Source of the DNA: Fidelibacterota bacterium
GTDB taxonomy: Bacteria; Fidelibacterota; Marinisomatia; SCGC-AAA003-L08; D37C17
DNA length: 64,000 nt
Reading direction: 5' to 3'
Assembly: GCA_014381415.1 (NCBI GenBank)
Contig: JACNLQ010000049.1
Location: 59,300-123,299, forward strand
Position numbers and translations under genes: made by a program. The notes below the pieces were generated by a model. It made no database searches. It was not told the origin of the DNA and saw only the letters and a list, made by a program, of their open reading frames with translations. Positions 26,102 through 34,603 of the stretch are shown here, piece by piece. Position 1 is the first letter of the stretch. Every line of letters starts with the position of its first letter.

Positions 26102-26704
26102 ATGACACAACATTTTACCAAACTCATTGTAATAATTACCATAATTGGCATTTTCACTGCATTCAATTTGAGCTATGCTGAAAAGACTTCAGACAATTAT
26201 AATTCATTCTATGCCTTAAGCGCAGAAAATATAAATGGTGAAAGAATCAGCATGGAAACTTACAAGGGCAAACAGGTCCTGGTAGTGAATTTGGCTTCGA
26301 AATGTGGCTATACTTACCAATATGAAGGATTACAAACATTATACGAAACTTATTCAGATAGTCTGGTTGTGCTGGGTTTCCCCTCCAATGATTTTTTATG
26401 GCAGGAGCCAGGGACCAATGTAGAAATAAATGAATTCTGCACAACAAATTATGGGGTTACCTTTCCCATGTTTTCAAAAATTCATGTGAAGGGTAGAAAA
26501 CAGCACCCCGTTTATGAATGGTTGTCTGACAGTAAATTAAACGGTTGGAATGATGATTCCCCATCCTGGAATTTTAATAAATATCTATTAGATGAGAATG
26601 GGAACTTAGTTGAGTGGTTTAGTGCAGACGTGGAACCGCTGGATACACTCATCACTCGACACTTTTTATTAGGAACCACAAATTTAATTCCCCATACAAA
26701 CTAA
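26102..26704 (+). CDS. Exported glutathione peroxidase-like protein
   Basis: A 200-residue thiol peroxidase with a signal peptide or anchor (about residues 1-26, ending in NLSYAEK), so it acts outside the cytoplasm. NLASKCGYT holds the peroxidatic Cys68. GFPSNDFLWQEPGTN keeps the active-site Gln but has Ser where the common FPCNQF Cys would be. NEFCTTNYGVTFPMF and SWNFNKYLLD hold the Trp-Asn pair. It reduces peroxides, probably with a thioredoxin-like partner rather than glutathione. It overlaps the C45 gene's 3' end by four bases; the two converge. Confidence 0.88.
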   Translation: MTQHFTKLIVIITIIGIFTAFNLSYAEKTSDNYNSFYALSAENINGERISMETYKGKQVLVVNLASKCGYTYQYEGLQTLYETYSDSLVVLGFPSNDFLWQEPGTNVEINEFCTTNYGVTFPMFSKIHVKGRKQHPVYEWLSDSKLNGWNDDSPSWNFNKYLLDENGNLVEWFSADVEPLDTLITRHFLLGTTNLIPHTN

Positions 26705-27789
26705 CTTAACACAAACTCCTCAAACACAGCTTTACAAGGCTGGCCATCACTCACCCACATTTTTCGTTCCTCTAAATCTATAATCATCGCTGTTTTAGTA
26801 ATGGTATGCTGAGATTCCGGCAGGGCATCATCCCGGTGGCGACAGAGGGATTGAGGCTTATGCTCATGGTCTTTCAGAATTTCCTGCATATTTTCTACAT
26901 TTAAGGGCTTTTGGTTGTTTAGTAATTCCTCCATATGTTTATGCCGAAATTCTGTTAAATATCTGCGAGGATTTCCAGGCTCTTCAACACCAGTTTCTTG
27001 GGGATCAACCAAGTGATTGGCATGGGCCAACACACCATTTATAGGGTCTATGAGACGCAGACTGTCCGGTGCTAATTCAATATCTACTGCTTGATTAGGT
27101 GCATGCCCCAAAATGAAATTAGCTGTGCATGAGCGGGGAGTTCCTGCCAACACATGTAAAGCCTCCTCCATATTCTTAGAACGCAGCACCTCATAACAAC
27201 GCAGGTGAAAAGGTTTTTCAAAGCGCTTCCAGTCATCATTAGTGGAGTACATTCCATTTACTGCCAGCCCAATACCCTCAGAATTCATCCCCGGTTTTCC
27301 GCCAAATATTCCTGCCTCTGTAAAAGCCATGCGTTGCATTCCATCGGGATCAACGCTGGTAGTTAGTACACATTCTACATCAGGTATCCAGTCCCAATTT
27401 TGACCCATGAGCAGATGATTATTTTCTGCGGCTTCCGGGAGAACTGCGAAGGAGGTACAGCCGTCCACGGCTTCGGCCTGCAATTTTTTTCCCAGAGCAT
27501 GATATAAAAGTTCATAGCGAAAATTCAGCATGGCGATTTCAAGTATTGCTATGTTTGAGCTTTCAGCAATGCCATACATTCCACTTATATATTCCGGACT
27601 TTGCTCTCGCAGCACATTTAAGTATTTACCCGTATTTTCTAGCAGCTCAATTTTACCAATGCCAGCTTCATTTTCAAAATGATTGAGATAAATTTCAATA
27701 TTTTTTGTGATGGATTCCTGTAATGCCTCGCCATGTGCCAAACCCTGTTCATAAGCACTCCCTGTGAATGTAAAATTGGATAAGCTCAT
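26701..27789 (-). CDS. C45-family autoproteolytic acyltransferase/hydrolase
   Basis: A 362-residue protein of the acyl-CoA:6-aminopenicillanic acid acyltransferase-like (C45) family of Ntn hydrolases. The nucleophile is C111 in VDGCTSFAV. The GQNWDWIPD, FGGKPGMNSEGIG and HANHLVDPQ blocks fit the family. These are self-cleaving amidases or acyltransferases with diverse amide substrates; penicillin chemistry is not implied. The start overlaps the GNAT stop as ATGA. Confidence 0.85.
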   Translation of the reverse strand: MSLSNFTFTGSAYEQGLAHGEALQESITKNIEIYLNHFENEAGIGKIELLENTGKYLNVLREQSPEYISGMYGIAESSNIAILEIAMLNFRYELLYHALGKKLQAEAVDGCTSFAVLPEAAENNHLLMGQNWDWIPDVECVLTTSVDPDGMQRMAFTEAGIFGGKPGMNSEGIGLAVNGMYSTNDDWKRFEKPFHLRCYEVLRSKNMEEALHVLAGTPRSCTANFILGHAPNQAVDIELAPDSLRLIDPINGVLAHANHLVDPQETGVEEPGNPRRYLTEFRHKHMEELLNNQKPLNVENMQEILKDHEHKPQSLCRHRDDALPESQHTITKTAMIIDLEERKMWVSDGQPCKAVFEEFVLS

Positions 27790-28775
27790 TTTTCCTCCTT
27801 CAATATTTTTTCGTAAAAGAGCCAGGCAGGCATAAACTTAAACCCTGCACGAATATTAATACCAAGCATAGCTTCATTAGTGGCAGCATTATCTGTTCGT
27901 ATCCAATTATAGCCGCTCTGTTTTGCCCATGACAAACTATTAAACTTTAAAGCAGTTGCAATACCTTTCCGCCGGTATTCTCTTCGGACCCCGGTTAAAC
28001 CATTATTGAGGCCTTTTGGGATTTCACTTTTCCACAAATTATTAAGCCCTGCAATGCGGTCCCCATCCATTACCAGAAACCATGCATCTGGATTAAACTT
28101 TGGGTGGTTTAGTACCTGCTTAGAATAAATTTCGAATTCGGGAGTATGAATAGGGTCGGGCCAAGGCATATCAATAGACACATCTTTATCAATCTCCCAT
28201 ACTTTATAATCTGCATCTTTATCTTCCTTGCGAAATTCAGAAAGTGTAACTATTCGGAAGCCCTGTTGATCCATATTGGCAACTTCATCTTTATATTTAT
28301 CTGGATTATAAGCGGTTAAATCCAAGCTGGATTCTCTTTCTGAGATGGTATTCTTAAAGCCTCTTTTTTCAAAAAAATGAATGCCTTGATGATGGGGTTC
28401 ATGGATTTCGGTAGTGAGTTTTATAGGGTCAAATTGTTGTAATTTGTTTATTAAATGATCATAACAAATTGTACCGTAGCCTGACCCTTGATGAGTAGGG
28501 TGAACGTAGATTTTTATGACAAATTTTTGCGGATGGTAGATTTCTTCCCATTGAGTGTATAAAGCTGTGCACAGAATTTCTTGGCCGTGTTCCCATACCC
28601 ATTGTTGGTGGAGAATTTTTTTATCTCGAGTCTTATCCTGGTGCTTCATAGATTCAACAGAAATTGGGTGCTGGGGGTAGAGCAGGTTTCTTAAAACTGC
28701 CAGTTCTCCATAATCTTCCTCCTCAAATGGCCGTAGTTTGAACTTGCTGTTTATATTTTGGGATATACGAGCCAT
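27786..28775 (-). CDS. Tandem GNAT N-acetyltransferase
   Basis: A 329-residue protein with two GNAT domains. The first (about 14-155) has KIYVHPTHQGSGYGTICYDH, a classic acetyl-CoA pyrophosphate loop. The second (about 170-329) has GLTGVRREYRRKGIATALKF, the Q/RxxGxG/A signature, and NAATNEAMLGINIRAGF, a typical end. Both loops look intact. The substrate is unknown. It is sandwiched between an isoaspartyl methyltransferase and a C45 hydrolase with one-base or overlapping junctions. Confidence 0.83.
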   Translation of the reverse strand: MARISQNINSKFKLRPFEEEDYGELAVLRNLLYPQHPISVESMKHQDKTRDKKILHQQWVWEHGQEILCTALYTQWEEIYHPQKFVIKIYVHPTHQGSGYGTICYDHLINKLQQFDPIKLTTEIHEPHHQGIHFFEKRGFKNTISERESSLDLTAYNPDKYKDEVANMDQQGFRIVTLSEFRKEDKDADYKVWEIDKDVSIDMPWPDPIHTPEFEIYSKQVLNHPKFNPDAWFLVMDGDRIAGLNNLWKSEIPKGLNNGLTGVRREYRRKGIATALKFNSLSWAKQSGYNWIRTDNAATNEAMLGINIRAGFKFMPAWLFYEKILKEEK

Positions 28776-29507
28776 TTACCGATCAACCTCCAGCCCTTTA
28801 TCCAGATTGCCATCTTCTGGGTGCACCATGGGGACGAAACGAACTGGAATAATATTTTTTGATTGGATAGTCCCGTCATCATTTTTAGTTATTATTTTAA
28901 GCTCTTGGCGGCGGGTTCCTGTGGGTACCACTAAACGTCCGCCTACCATTAATTGATCAATCAAGGGCTGTGGAATTTTATCTGGAGCCGCGGTAACAAT
29001 GATGCCGTCAAAGGGTGCTTCTTCAGGCCAGCCTATGTAGCCATCTCCCCATCGGGTGGTGATGTTTTTATAACCCAATTTATTGAGGCGTACGGTAGCG
29101 CTATCCACAAGGTTTTTAACAATTTCTATGCTGAATACCTGGGAAACCAGAGCGGATAATACTGCTGCTTGATATCCGGAGCCAGTACCTATTTCAAGCA
29201 TCTTTTCATCGCCTTTTAATTCCAGCAATTCAGTCATGAGAGCCACAATATAAGGCTGTGAAATAGTCTGACCCTCCCCAATTGGCAGGGGACCGTCATT
29301 ATAAGCCATCTTTTCCAAATGAGGGGGAATAAAATGATGCCGTGGTGTCTCCCGCATGACCTTTAGCACCCGCGGGTCTTTAATGCCCCTTCTTTCGATT
29401 TGTTTTTCTACCATTTGTTCAGCTTTTTCCTTCCACCAATGACTATTTCCTGACTCAGAAGAACAGGAAATGAATGTAATTGTTAGAAAAAGTAAATAAT
29501 AAACCAT
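28776..29507 (-). CDS. pcm: Lipoprotein-type protein-L-isoaspartate O-methyltransferase
   Basis: A 243-residue PCMT. IGEGQTISQPYIVALMTELL and LEIGTGSGYQAAVLSAL are the hallmark blocks. The N-terminus (YYLLFLTITFISCSSES) is a lipoprotein signal with a Cys at about residue 15, so the enzyme may sit on the periplasmic face, where SAM is not expected. Cytosolic PCMTs lack this. PCMTs methylate damaged aspartates so that they can be repaired. ATG 29507 is preceded by a TTGTA-N3-TACAA palindrome. The next gene starts without a gap. Confidence 0.85.
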   Translation of the reverse strand: MVYYLLFLTITFISCSSESGNSHWWKEKAEQMVEKQIERRGIKDPRVLKVMRETPRHHFIPPHLEKMAYNDGPLPIGEGQTISQPYIVALMTELLELKGDEKMLEIGTGSGYQAAVLSALVSQVFSIEIVKNLVDSATVRLNKLGYKNITTRWGDGYIGWPEEAPFDGIIVTAAPDKIPQPLIDQLMVGGRLVVPTGTRRQELKIITKNDDGTIQSKNIIPVRFVPMVHPEDGNLDKGLEVDR

Positions 29508-29514
29508 TTATATT

Positions 29515-29527
29515 TTGTATTATACAA
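29515..29527. promoter_or_regulatory. TTGTA-N3-TACAA palindrome before pcm
   Basis: TTGTATTATACAA has perfect 5-base arms, eight bases before the pcm start. The only other occurrence I found is in the marR leader at 6800. It may be a site for the MarR protein encoded at 6378, which would tie protein repair, acetylation and the C45 enzyme to that regulator. Chance cannot be excluded in AT-rich DNA. Confidence 0.42.
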
Positions 29528-29571
29528 CTAAAATAAATATAGCTTTAAACGTAAAATTAAAATTATAAATA

Positions 29572-29586
29572 AAGTTACTGTAACTT
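29572..29586. promoter_or_regulatory. Inverted repeat before the DNPH1-like gene
   Basis: AAGTTACTGTAACTT is a perfect 7+1+7 palindrome in the divergent promoter region, 27 bases before the DNPH1-like start. It may be an operator. The factor is unknown. Confidence 0.38.
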
Positions 29587-29612
29587 ACGAATTAATTGCT
29601 AATATTTCCTCT

Positions 29613-30038
29613 ATGAAAATCTATTTTGCTGGCGCAATTAGGGGTGGACGAGAAGATGCTGATTTATATTTTCAGTTAATTGACCATCTCCAACATTATG
29701 GAGAAGTACTAACCGAACATGTGGGAAGTCCTGAGTTAAGCGGTAAAGGCGAAACTACTCAGTCAGATTCAGATATATATAATCGGGATTTAGACTGGTT
29801 ACAGTCCGCAGATGTAATGGTGGCAGAAGTATCTACACCTTCACTGGGAGTGGGCTACGAATTAGGTATTGCTGAAAAATTAAACTTTCCGATTTTATGT
29901 TTATACCGACCTGCACCAGGAAAACGTCTGTCAGCCATGATTAGTGGAAATGAGAAATTTAATTGTCAATCCTACCAGAGCTTTGCCGAAGCCAAAAAAC
30001 ACATAAATAATTTTTTGAAAAAGGAGCAGGAAGAATGA
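29613..30038 (+). CDS. DNPH1-like nucleoside 5'-phosphate N-hydrolase
   Basis: A 141-residue protein of the nucleoside 2-deoxyribosyltransferase superfamily, closest in look to Rcl/DNPH1. KIYFAGAIRGG is the opening strand and loop, DLDWLQSADVMVAEVSTPSLGVGYELG holds the catalytic Glu and the loop after it. DNPH1 hydrolyses 2'-deoxynucleoside 5'-monophosphates (including modified ones), cleansing the pool. Substrate not proven. ATG 29613; divergent from pcm. Confidence 0.84.
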   Translation: MKIYFAGAIRGGREDADLYFQLIDHLQHYGEVLTEHVGSPELSGKGETTQSDSDIYNRDLDWLQSADVMVAEVSTPSLGVGYELGIAEKLNFPILCLYRPAPGKRLSAMISGNEKFNCQSYQSFAEAKKHINNFLKKEQEE

Positions 30039-30178
30039 ATTACAAATCAATGTAGTTATTTTTAACAGTTGCCACTTCCGAAAATTCTATCCATTTTTTT
30101 ATAACTAACTCTAAGGCTGGTCCAGTTTATGGGGGTAGGGTACAGAAAATTTAATCAGTTTGTATTATATGTATAATA

Positions 30179-30196
30179 TATCGTATATTTACGATA
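30179..30196. promoter_or_regulatory. ArsR operator candidate
   Basis: TATCGTA-TATT-TACGATA is a perfect 7-base palindrome with a 4-base centre, two bases after a TATAAT at 30172-30177 and 18 bases before the arsR start. ArsR-family repressors bind such AT-rich inverted repeats over the promoter. It is the natural autoregulatory site. Confidence 0.6.
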
Positions 30197-30214
30197 AGCG
30201 ATAAGGGAAATAAT

Positions 30215-30532
30215 ATGCCACTTGCAAAAACAGATACATTTGATAACTCCGATAAGCAATTAGCAGATATAGCGAAAGCACTATCTCATCCCGCTCGTAT
30301 TAATATTCTTCGAATATTAAATGAGCGTAATTCCTGTATTACGGGAGAGGTTGTTGATCTAATTCCCTTATCCCAATCAACGGTAAGCCAACACTTAAAA
30401 GAATTAAAAAGGGTGAATTTAATAAAAGGGGAGATTGAAGGTCCCCGTACAAGCTATTGTCTTAATGAAGCTATGGTCGAAAAAACAAAATCTGCGTTTA
30501 CAAAACTGTTTTCAACATTTAAGTGTTGTTAA
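30215..30532 (+). CDS. arsR: ArsR-family metalloregulator
   Basis: A 105-residue winged-helix repressor. The opening KALSHPARINILRIL, then LIPLSQSTVSQHLKEL as recognition helix, define the family. The usual metal site ELCVCDL is not present; instead there is NSCITGEVV in the region and CC at the very C-terminus (FSTFKCC), so the arsenic-binding Cys set may be different. It stands 22 bases before arsM and is preceded by AGGGA and a palindrome. Confidence 0.85.
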   Translation: MPLAKTDTFDNSDKQLADIAKALSHPARINILRILNERNSCITGEVVDLIPLSQSTVSQHLKELKRVNLIKGEIEGPRTSYCLNEAMVEKTKSAFTKLFSTFKCC

Positions 30533-30554
30533 ATAAATAAAAAAGGAAGAAAAA

Positions 30555-31340
30555 ATGAAAAATAATGAAATGAAAAATATAGTCCAGGAAAAATATGCTG
30601 AAATTGCTACAGAAAACACATCTTGCTGTGGATCTAATCCAGCAACAGATTATTCTGCTTTTAACTTAGATTATACCCGTTTAGATGGATATGTAGAGGA
30701 TGCTGATCTAAATCTTGGATGCGGTATTCCAACAGAGCATGCAAATATCAAACCGGGCGACACAATCGTTGATTTAGGTTCAGGTGCAGGCAATGATGTT
30801 TTTGTGGCTAGAAGTATTATCGGAGACAAGGGCAGGGTTGTTGGCATAGATATGACGCCTGAAATGATTGATAAAGCAAATATTAATAAAGAAAAGCTCG
30901 GTTTTGAAAATGTAGAGTTCAAATTGGGTGATATTGAGAATCTTCCCCTTGATGATGAAATGTGTGATGTGATTGTGAGTAATTGCGTTCTCAATCTTGT
31001 GCCGGATAAAGAAAGGGCTTTTAATGAGATTCATCGTATTTTAAAACCGGGTGCACATTTTTGTGTTTCTGACATCGTGCTAGAAGGACAAATTCCACCA
31101 GAATTGAAAAAATCAGCAGAAATGTATGCAGGATGTGTCTCAGGTGCTTTACAGAAAAATGAATATCTGGAGATTGTTGAAAAAGTCGGTTTCATAGATA
31201 TTGAAGTGAAAAAATCTCGCGAAATTGTTTTACCCCAAAATTTGATTCAATCATTTATGGATGAGGCGCAATATGAAAAATATAATAAAAGCAATATGGG
31301 TATTTATAGCATTACGGTGGTGGCTATGAAAAAATTATAA
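30555..31340 (+). CDS. arsM: Arsenite S-adenosylmethionine methyltransferase
   Basis: A 261-residue ArsM. N-terminal TSCCGSNP has the CC pair, motif I is VDLGSGAGNDVFVARSI, NCVLNLVPDKERAF carries the second conserved Cys, and MYAGCVSGALQ carries the third. It methylates As(III) using SAM, giving volatile or exported products. It is co-transcribed with arsR; no efflux pump or arsenate reductase is nearby. AAGGAAG precedes the ATG. Confidence 0.92.
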   Translation: MKNNEMKNIVQEKYAEIATENTSCCGSNPATDYSAFNLDYTRLDGYVEDADLNLGCGIPTEHANIKPGDTIVDLGSGAGNDVFVARSIIGDKGRVVGIDMTPEMIDKANINKEKLGFENVEFKLGDIENLPLDDEMCDVIVSNCVLNLVPDKERAFNEIHRILKPGAHFCVSDIVLEGQIPPELKKSAEMYAGCVSGALQKNEYLEIVEKVGFIDIEVKKSREIVLPQNLIQSFMDEAQYEKYNKSNMGIYSITVVAMKKL

Positions 31341-31419
31341 ATTTATACTTATTCATCCATCTTATCGAGTATTTCCAGTTTGCCTATGTGTTTCAAGTGC
31401 ACAATTTATGAAACTAAGT

Positions 31420-31512
31420 TTAAAGGATAAATTTTATCATAAACGGCGTATGCCGGCCTGCTTTTCCAGTACCGCCAATAATTAAAATAAAAAGTTTTTG
31501 GTCTTCGCCCAT
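31420..31512 (-). pseudogene. Truncated Rossmann-fold gene remnant
   Basis: A 30-codon frame with a GGGAG site five bases before its ATG at 31512. It encodes LFILIIGGTGKAGRHTPFM, the nucleotide-binding start of an NmrA/SDR-type protein, and then meets a TAA. It lies nine bases after the PP2C stop. The remaining domain is missing, so it reads as a broken gene fragment. Confidence 0.45.
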
Positions 31513-31521
31513 TATAACTCC

Positions 31522-32214
31522 CTATATTTGAATGATAAACCATGTGAAATTATCCGGAGCGCCAATTTCTTCTGTAAGCAATTTTCTTTCCATAAGATCA
31601 GATGCCTCTTGGGGTGAATTTTGGGTTACGGCATGAATAATATCCGGCTCCATCAAAAAATTAGACAGTCCATCAGAACAGAGTAATAATTGGTCTCCCT
31701 GCTCAACGGAAAATGAATAATAGTCGGACTTCACTTCAAATTCACGACCAAAAAAACGATTCAATGCCTGTGGATTCATAAACATACTACCCCTGGATCT
31801 ACCTTTATTTAAAATGTCATGCAAAACATTATGATCTCTCGACATCCAATTAAGAAGATTCTCTCGAAAATGATAAATTCGACTATCACCGCACCATCCA
31901 GTATAAGCAGTACCATCACATAAATAGAGGGCAACTAATGTGGTACCCAAGGGCTTTGGATTGGTTTTCATAACAGCCTTTTGAGCTTTTTGCATGGCTA
32001 ATTGAAGATGAGCTTCTGGTTCTGCTGATGGTATTAAAGTAAATTCTGCGAGGATTGAGTCCAATGCAGTTTTACTTGCCAAGGCTCCATTGGGCAGTCC
32101 GCCCACACCATCACAGACAACAAAAAGGTCATTGTTGCCCACCTTAATATGACCCAGGGCATCTTGATTTTCAGTTCGTACTAATCCTATGTGAGTTGTT
32201 TTTGCAGAAATCAT
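31522..32214 (-). CDS. PP2C-type serine/threonine phosphatase
   Basis: A 230-residue PPM phosphatase of the Stp/PrpC kind. Motifs: GLVRTENQDALG, LFVVCDGVGGLPNG, LLLCSDGLSNFL and GAPDNFTWFII, giving the metal-binding Asp residues. It removes phosphate from proteins. No partner kinase is nearby. ATG 32214. Confidence 0.9.
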   Translation of the reverse strand: MISAKTTHIGLVRTENQDALGHIKVGNNDLFVVCDGVGGLPNGALASKTALDSILAEFTLIPSAEPEAHLQLAMQKAQKAVMKTNPKPLGTTLVALYLCDGTAYTGWCGDSRIYHFRENLLNWMSRDHNVLHDILNKGRSRGSMFMNPQALNRFFGREFEVKSDYYSFSVEQGDQLLLCSDGLSNFLMEPDIIHAVTQNSPQEASDLMERKLLTEEIGAPDNFTWFIIQI

Positions 32215-32330
32215 TTTAACAGATAAATAGAAGGATTAATTTCATATTCATAGGGCAAAGTTAATCTAATAATTGAGTTATTTCCCATCCATCTATCCTA
32301 AATTTCCATATAATCTGAAAGGAAATTATA

Positions 32331-33914
32331 TTGAAGAAATGGCCTGGTTGGCGTAGCGAATATGCCAAGGAAAAGTATGATGTTATTATTATAGGTTCGG
32401 GAATCAGCGGGTTAACCGCTGGGATTCTTCTGGCGAAACGGGGCAAGAAAGTTCTCATCCTGGAGAAGCATTTTAAAGCCGGTGGATGGACACATACCTT
32501 TAAACGGGATAATTATGAATGGGATGTGGGCATCCATTATATTGGCGAAGTGCATAATAAATGGTCTCCTGTACGAAAATTATTTGATTTGGTAAGTGAT
32601 GGTAAATTAGAATGGCATAAGATGGATGCTAATTATGACCGCATTATTTTCCCTGATAAACAGTACAATTTTGTGGCACCCCGTGAGCAATTTATTGATG
32701 ATATGGTAGGTTATTTTCCCGGCACGGAAGATAAAATGCGTCGCTATATTCAAAAAGTAGATGAAGCAGTTAAAAGCGGCCGATCCTACTTTGCCAACAA
32801 AGCCCTGCCCGACTGGTTGGGAAATTTTACCTATAAGAAAATGACCCACAAGTTTTTTAATCATTCAGATAAAACCACCAGAGAAGTGATTATGAATATT
32901 TTTAATGATGAAGCGATTTTGGGAGTACTCAGTGGTCAATGGGGTGACCACGGACTGCCTCCGGGGCAGAGCAGCTTTTCCATGCATGCTATGGTAGTTC
33001 GGCATTATTTAGATGGAGGGAACTATCCCATCGGAACTTCCCGTCGAATTGCAGAAACGGCAGTAGAATACCTAGAAAGTATGGGCGGAAAATTATATGT
33101 AAATGCCGGAATAGATGAAATCATCACCCATAAGGGAAAAGCTGTGGGTGTTCGTCTTGAAAAGGGAGAAGAAGTGAAAGCCCCCATTATCATCAGCTCT
33201 GCAGGAGTAATGAATACTTATGGAAAATTACTAAAAAATGACAATTCATTTTCCAAATTAAAAGGTCAGCTTAAGACCGTTAATCCCACTGCGAGTTATA
33301 TCTGCCTGTATATGGGCTTAAATAAATCTGCTGAGGAACTGAAATTGGGCAGTACCAATTTATGGATTTATCCAGGATATGATCACGATAAAAATGTGAG
33401 TAATTTCATGTTGGACTCCAATGCAGAATTTCCCGTTGTGTATGTTTCCTTCCCCTCTGCAAAAGATCCCGCCTTCGAAAAAGAAAATCCCGGTTACGCC
33501 ACAATGGAGGCCATCACTGTTGCCAACTGGTCTGAGTATGATAATTGGAAGGATGAACCCTGGAAAAAACGGGGAGACGATTATGAAAAAATGAAAACAA
33601 AACTAAGCGAGCGAATTTTAGAAACGGTATATAAGCATGTGCCCCAGGCCAAAGGAGCAATGGCCTATACTGAGCTTTCCACTCCACTTTCAGTTAAGAG
33701 TTTGGCCAACTATCCTAAAGGAGAACTATATGGTATTGACCATACGCCTGATCGCTTTCATCAGAAATGGCTGAAGCCTAAATCAGAAATTAAGAATCTC
33801 TATTTAACTGGGCAGGATGTTTTAACGGTGGGAGTCACCAGTGCACTCTTTTCAGGATTGGTGACAGCATCAGCCATAACGAAGAAAAATTTGATGAAGG
33901 AGCTGATTAGGTAA
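32331..33914 (+). CDS. Retinol saturase/CrtI-like FAD oxidoreductase
   Basis: A 527-residue flavoprotein. The FAD loop is VIIIGSGISGLTAGILLAKRG with EKHFKAGGWTHTF after it, and NLYLTGQDVLTVGVTSALFSG at the C-terminus is the second FAD motif. DVGIHYIGEV matches all-trans-retinol 13,14-reductase and related carotenoid desaturases. It probably reduces or isomerises a polyene. The substrate is unknown. TTG start at 32331 is supported by AAAGGA seven bases upstream. Confidence 0.88.
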   Translation: MKKWPGWRSEYAKEKYDVIIIGSGISGLTAGILLAKRGKKVLILEKHFKAGGWTHTFKRDNYEWDVGIHYIGEVHNKWSPVRKLFDLVSDGKLEWHKMDANYDRIIFPDKQYNFVAPREQFIDDMVGYFPGTEDKMRRYIQKVDEAVKSGRSYFANKALPDWLGNFTYKKMTHKFFNHSDKTTREVIMNIFNDEAILGVLSGQWGDHGLPPGQSSFSMHAMVVRHYLDGGNYPIGTSRRIAETAVEYLESMGGKLYVNAGIDEIITHKGKAVGVRLEKGEEVKAPIIISSAGVMNTYGKLLKNDNSFSKLKGQLKTVNPTASYICLYMGLNKSAEELKLGSTNLWIYPGYDHDKNVSNFMLDSNAEFPVVYVSFPSAKDPAFEKENPGYATMEAITVANWSEYDNWKDEPWKKRGDDYEKMKTKLSERILETVYKHVPQAKGAMAYTELSTPLSVKSLANYPKGELYGIDHTPDRFHQKWLKPKSEIKNLYLTGQDVLTVGVTSALFSGLVTASAITKKNLMKELIR

Positions 33915-34173
33915 TCGGTTCCCTTGCCTATCTGACGCGTCTATGAATTCAGCACGATATCCGTCCGGTGGATATAATTTTAAAAAGTTAACTCAGAAAC
34001 TACAGATAAGCATCTGATTCAATTTGATTTACTCATCATCAGATTGAGACCCTTCACTTCGACAATGCACCGCGTAAACTCTCCTCAGGGTGACAGAAGC
34101 GACTCTATACCTTTCATTCTGATTAATATGGACCCCCTTTCCATCAGGGGCGGGATATGACAAGAAGGGAATA

Positions 34174-34294
34174 AACACACCCCACCTGGCAATTGCCAGG
34201 CACCCCTCTCCAGAGGGGAATATATTATTAGAAGATTTGTATTATGAAATTCCCCTCCTCCGGAGGGGTATCTGGCGTAGCCGAGGGGTGGGTG
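34174..34294. repeat. Composite inverted repeat unit 1 (BIME-like)
   Basis: The unit joins two related ~45-base elements in opposite orientation. The left one has a CCTGGCAATTGCCAGG palindrome and a CCCCTCT-CC-AGAGGGG hairpin. An AT linker (TATATTATTAGAAGATTTGT) follows. The right one has CCCCTCC-TCC-GGAGGGG followed by CTGGCGTAGCC and GAGGGGTGGGTGGA. The reverse complement of the left element aligns with the right one over most of its length. Confidence 0.75.
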
Positions 34295-34377
34295 GAATAA
34301 CTCAAGAATTTATACCTTGCTTTGGATAGGCTCAGTACAGGCCAACACTTCTTGCCTGATAATGTTGTATTAGTTGG

Positions 34378-34500
34378 TACACACCTCTTTCCGCCTTTGG
34401 CGGTTTATCCTCTCCAAAGGAGAATAAACCCTAGTTAAATTTTAATTGTTAAATTCCCCTCCTCCGGAGGGGTGTCTGGCGTAGCCGAGGGGTGGGTGGA
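34378..34500. repeat. Composite inverted repeat unit 2 (BIME-like)
   Basis: The left element here is CCGCCTTTGGCGG with CCTCTCCAAAGGAG, the linker is AT-rich, and the right element is CCCCTCCTCCGGAGGGG, then TGTCTGGCGTAGCCGAGG. The right half is nearly identical to those in units 1 and 3; the left half and linker have diverged. Confidence 0.75.
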
Positions 34501-34603
34501 GAAGGAAGATAAATATTAATGATTAATGGCTTGTCAATCGTAGAAATGCAAAGATTGATGAATGGTAATTGAAGTAAGGGGAACCACCCCCCCCTAACTG
34601 TGG

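Noticed and set aside
26701-27789. Penicillin biosynthesis enzyme
   Set aside because: C45 relatives in bacteria act on various amides and no other beta-lactam gene is nearby.
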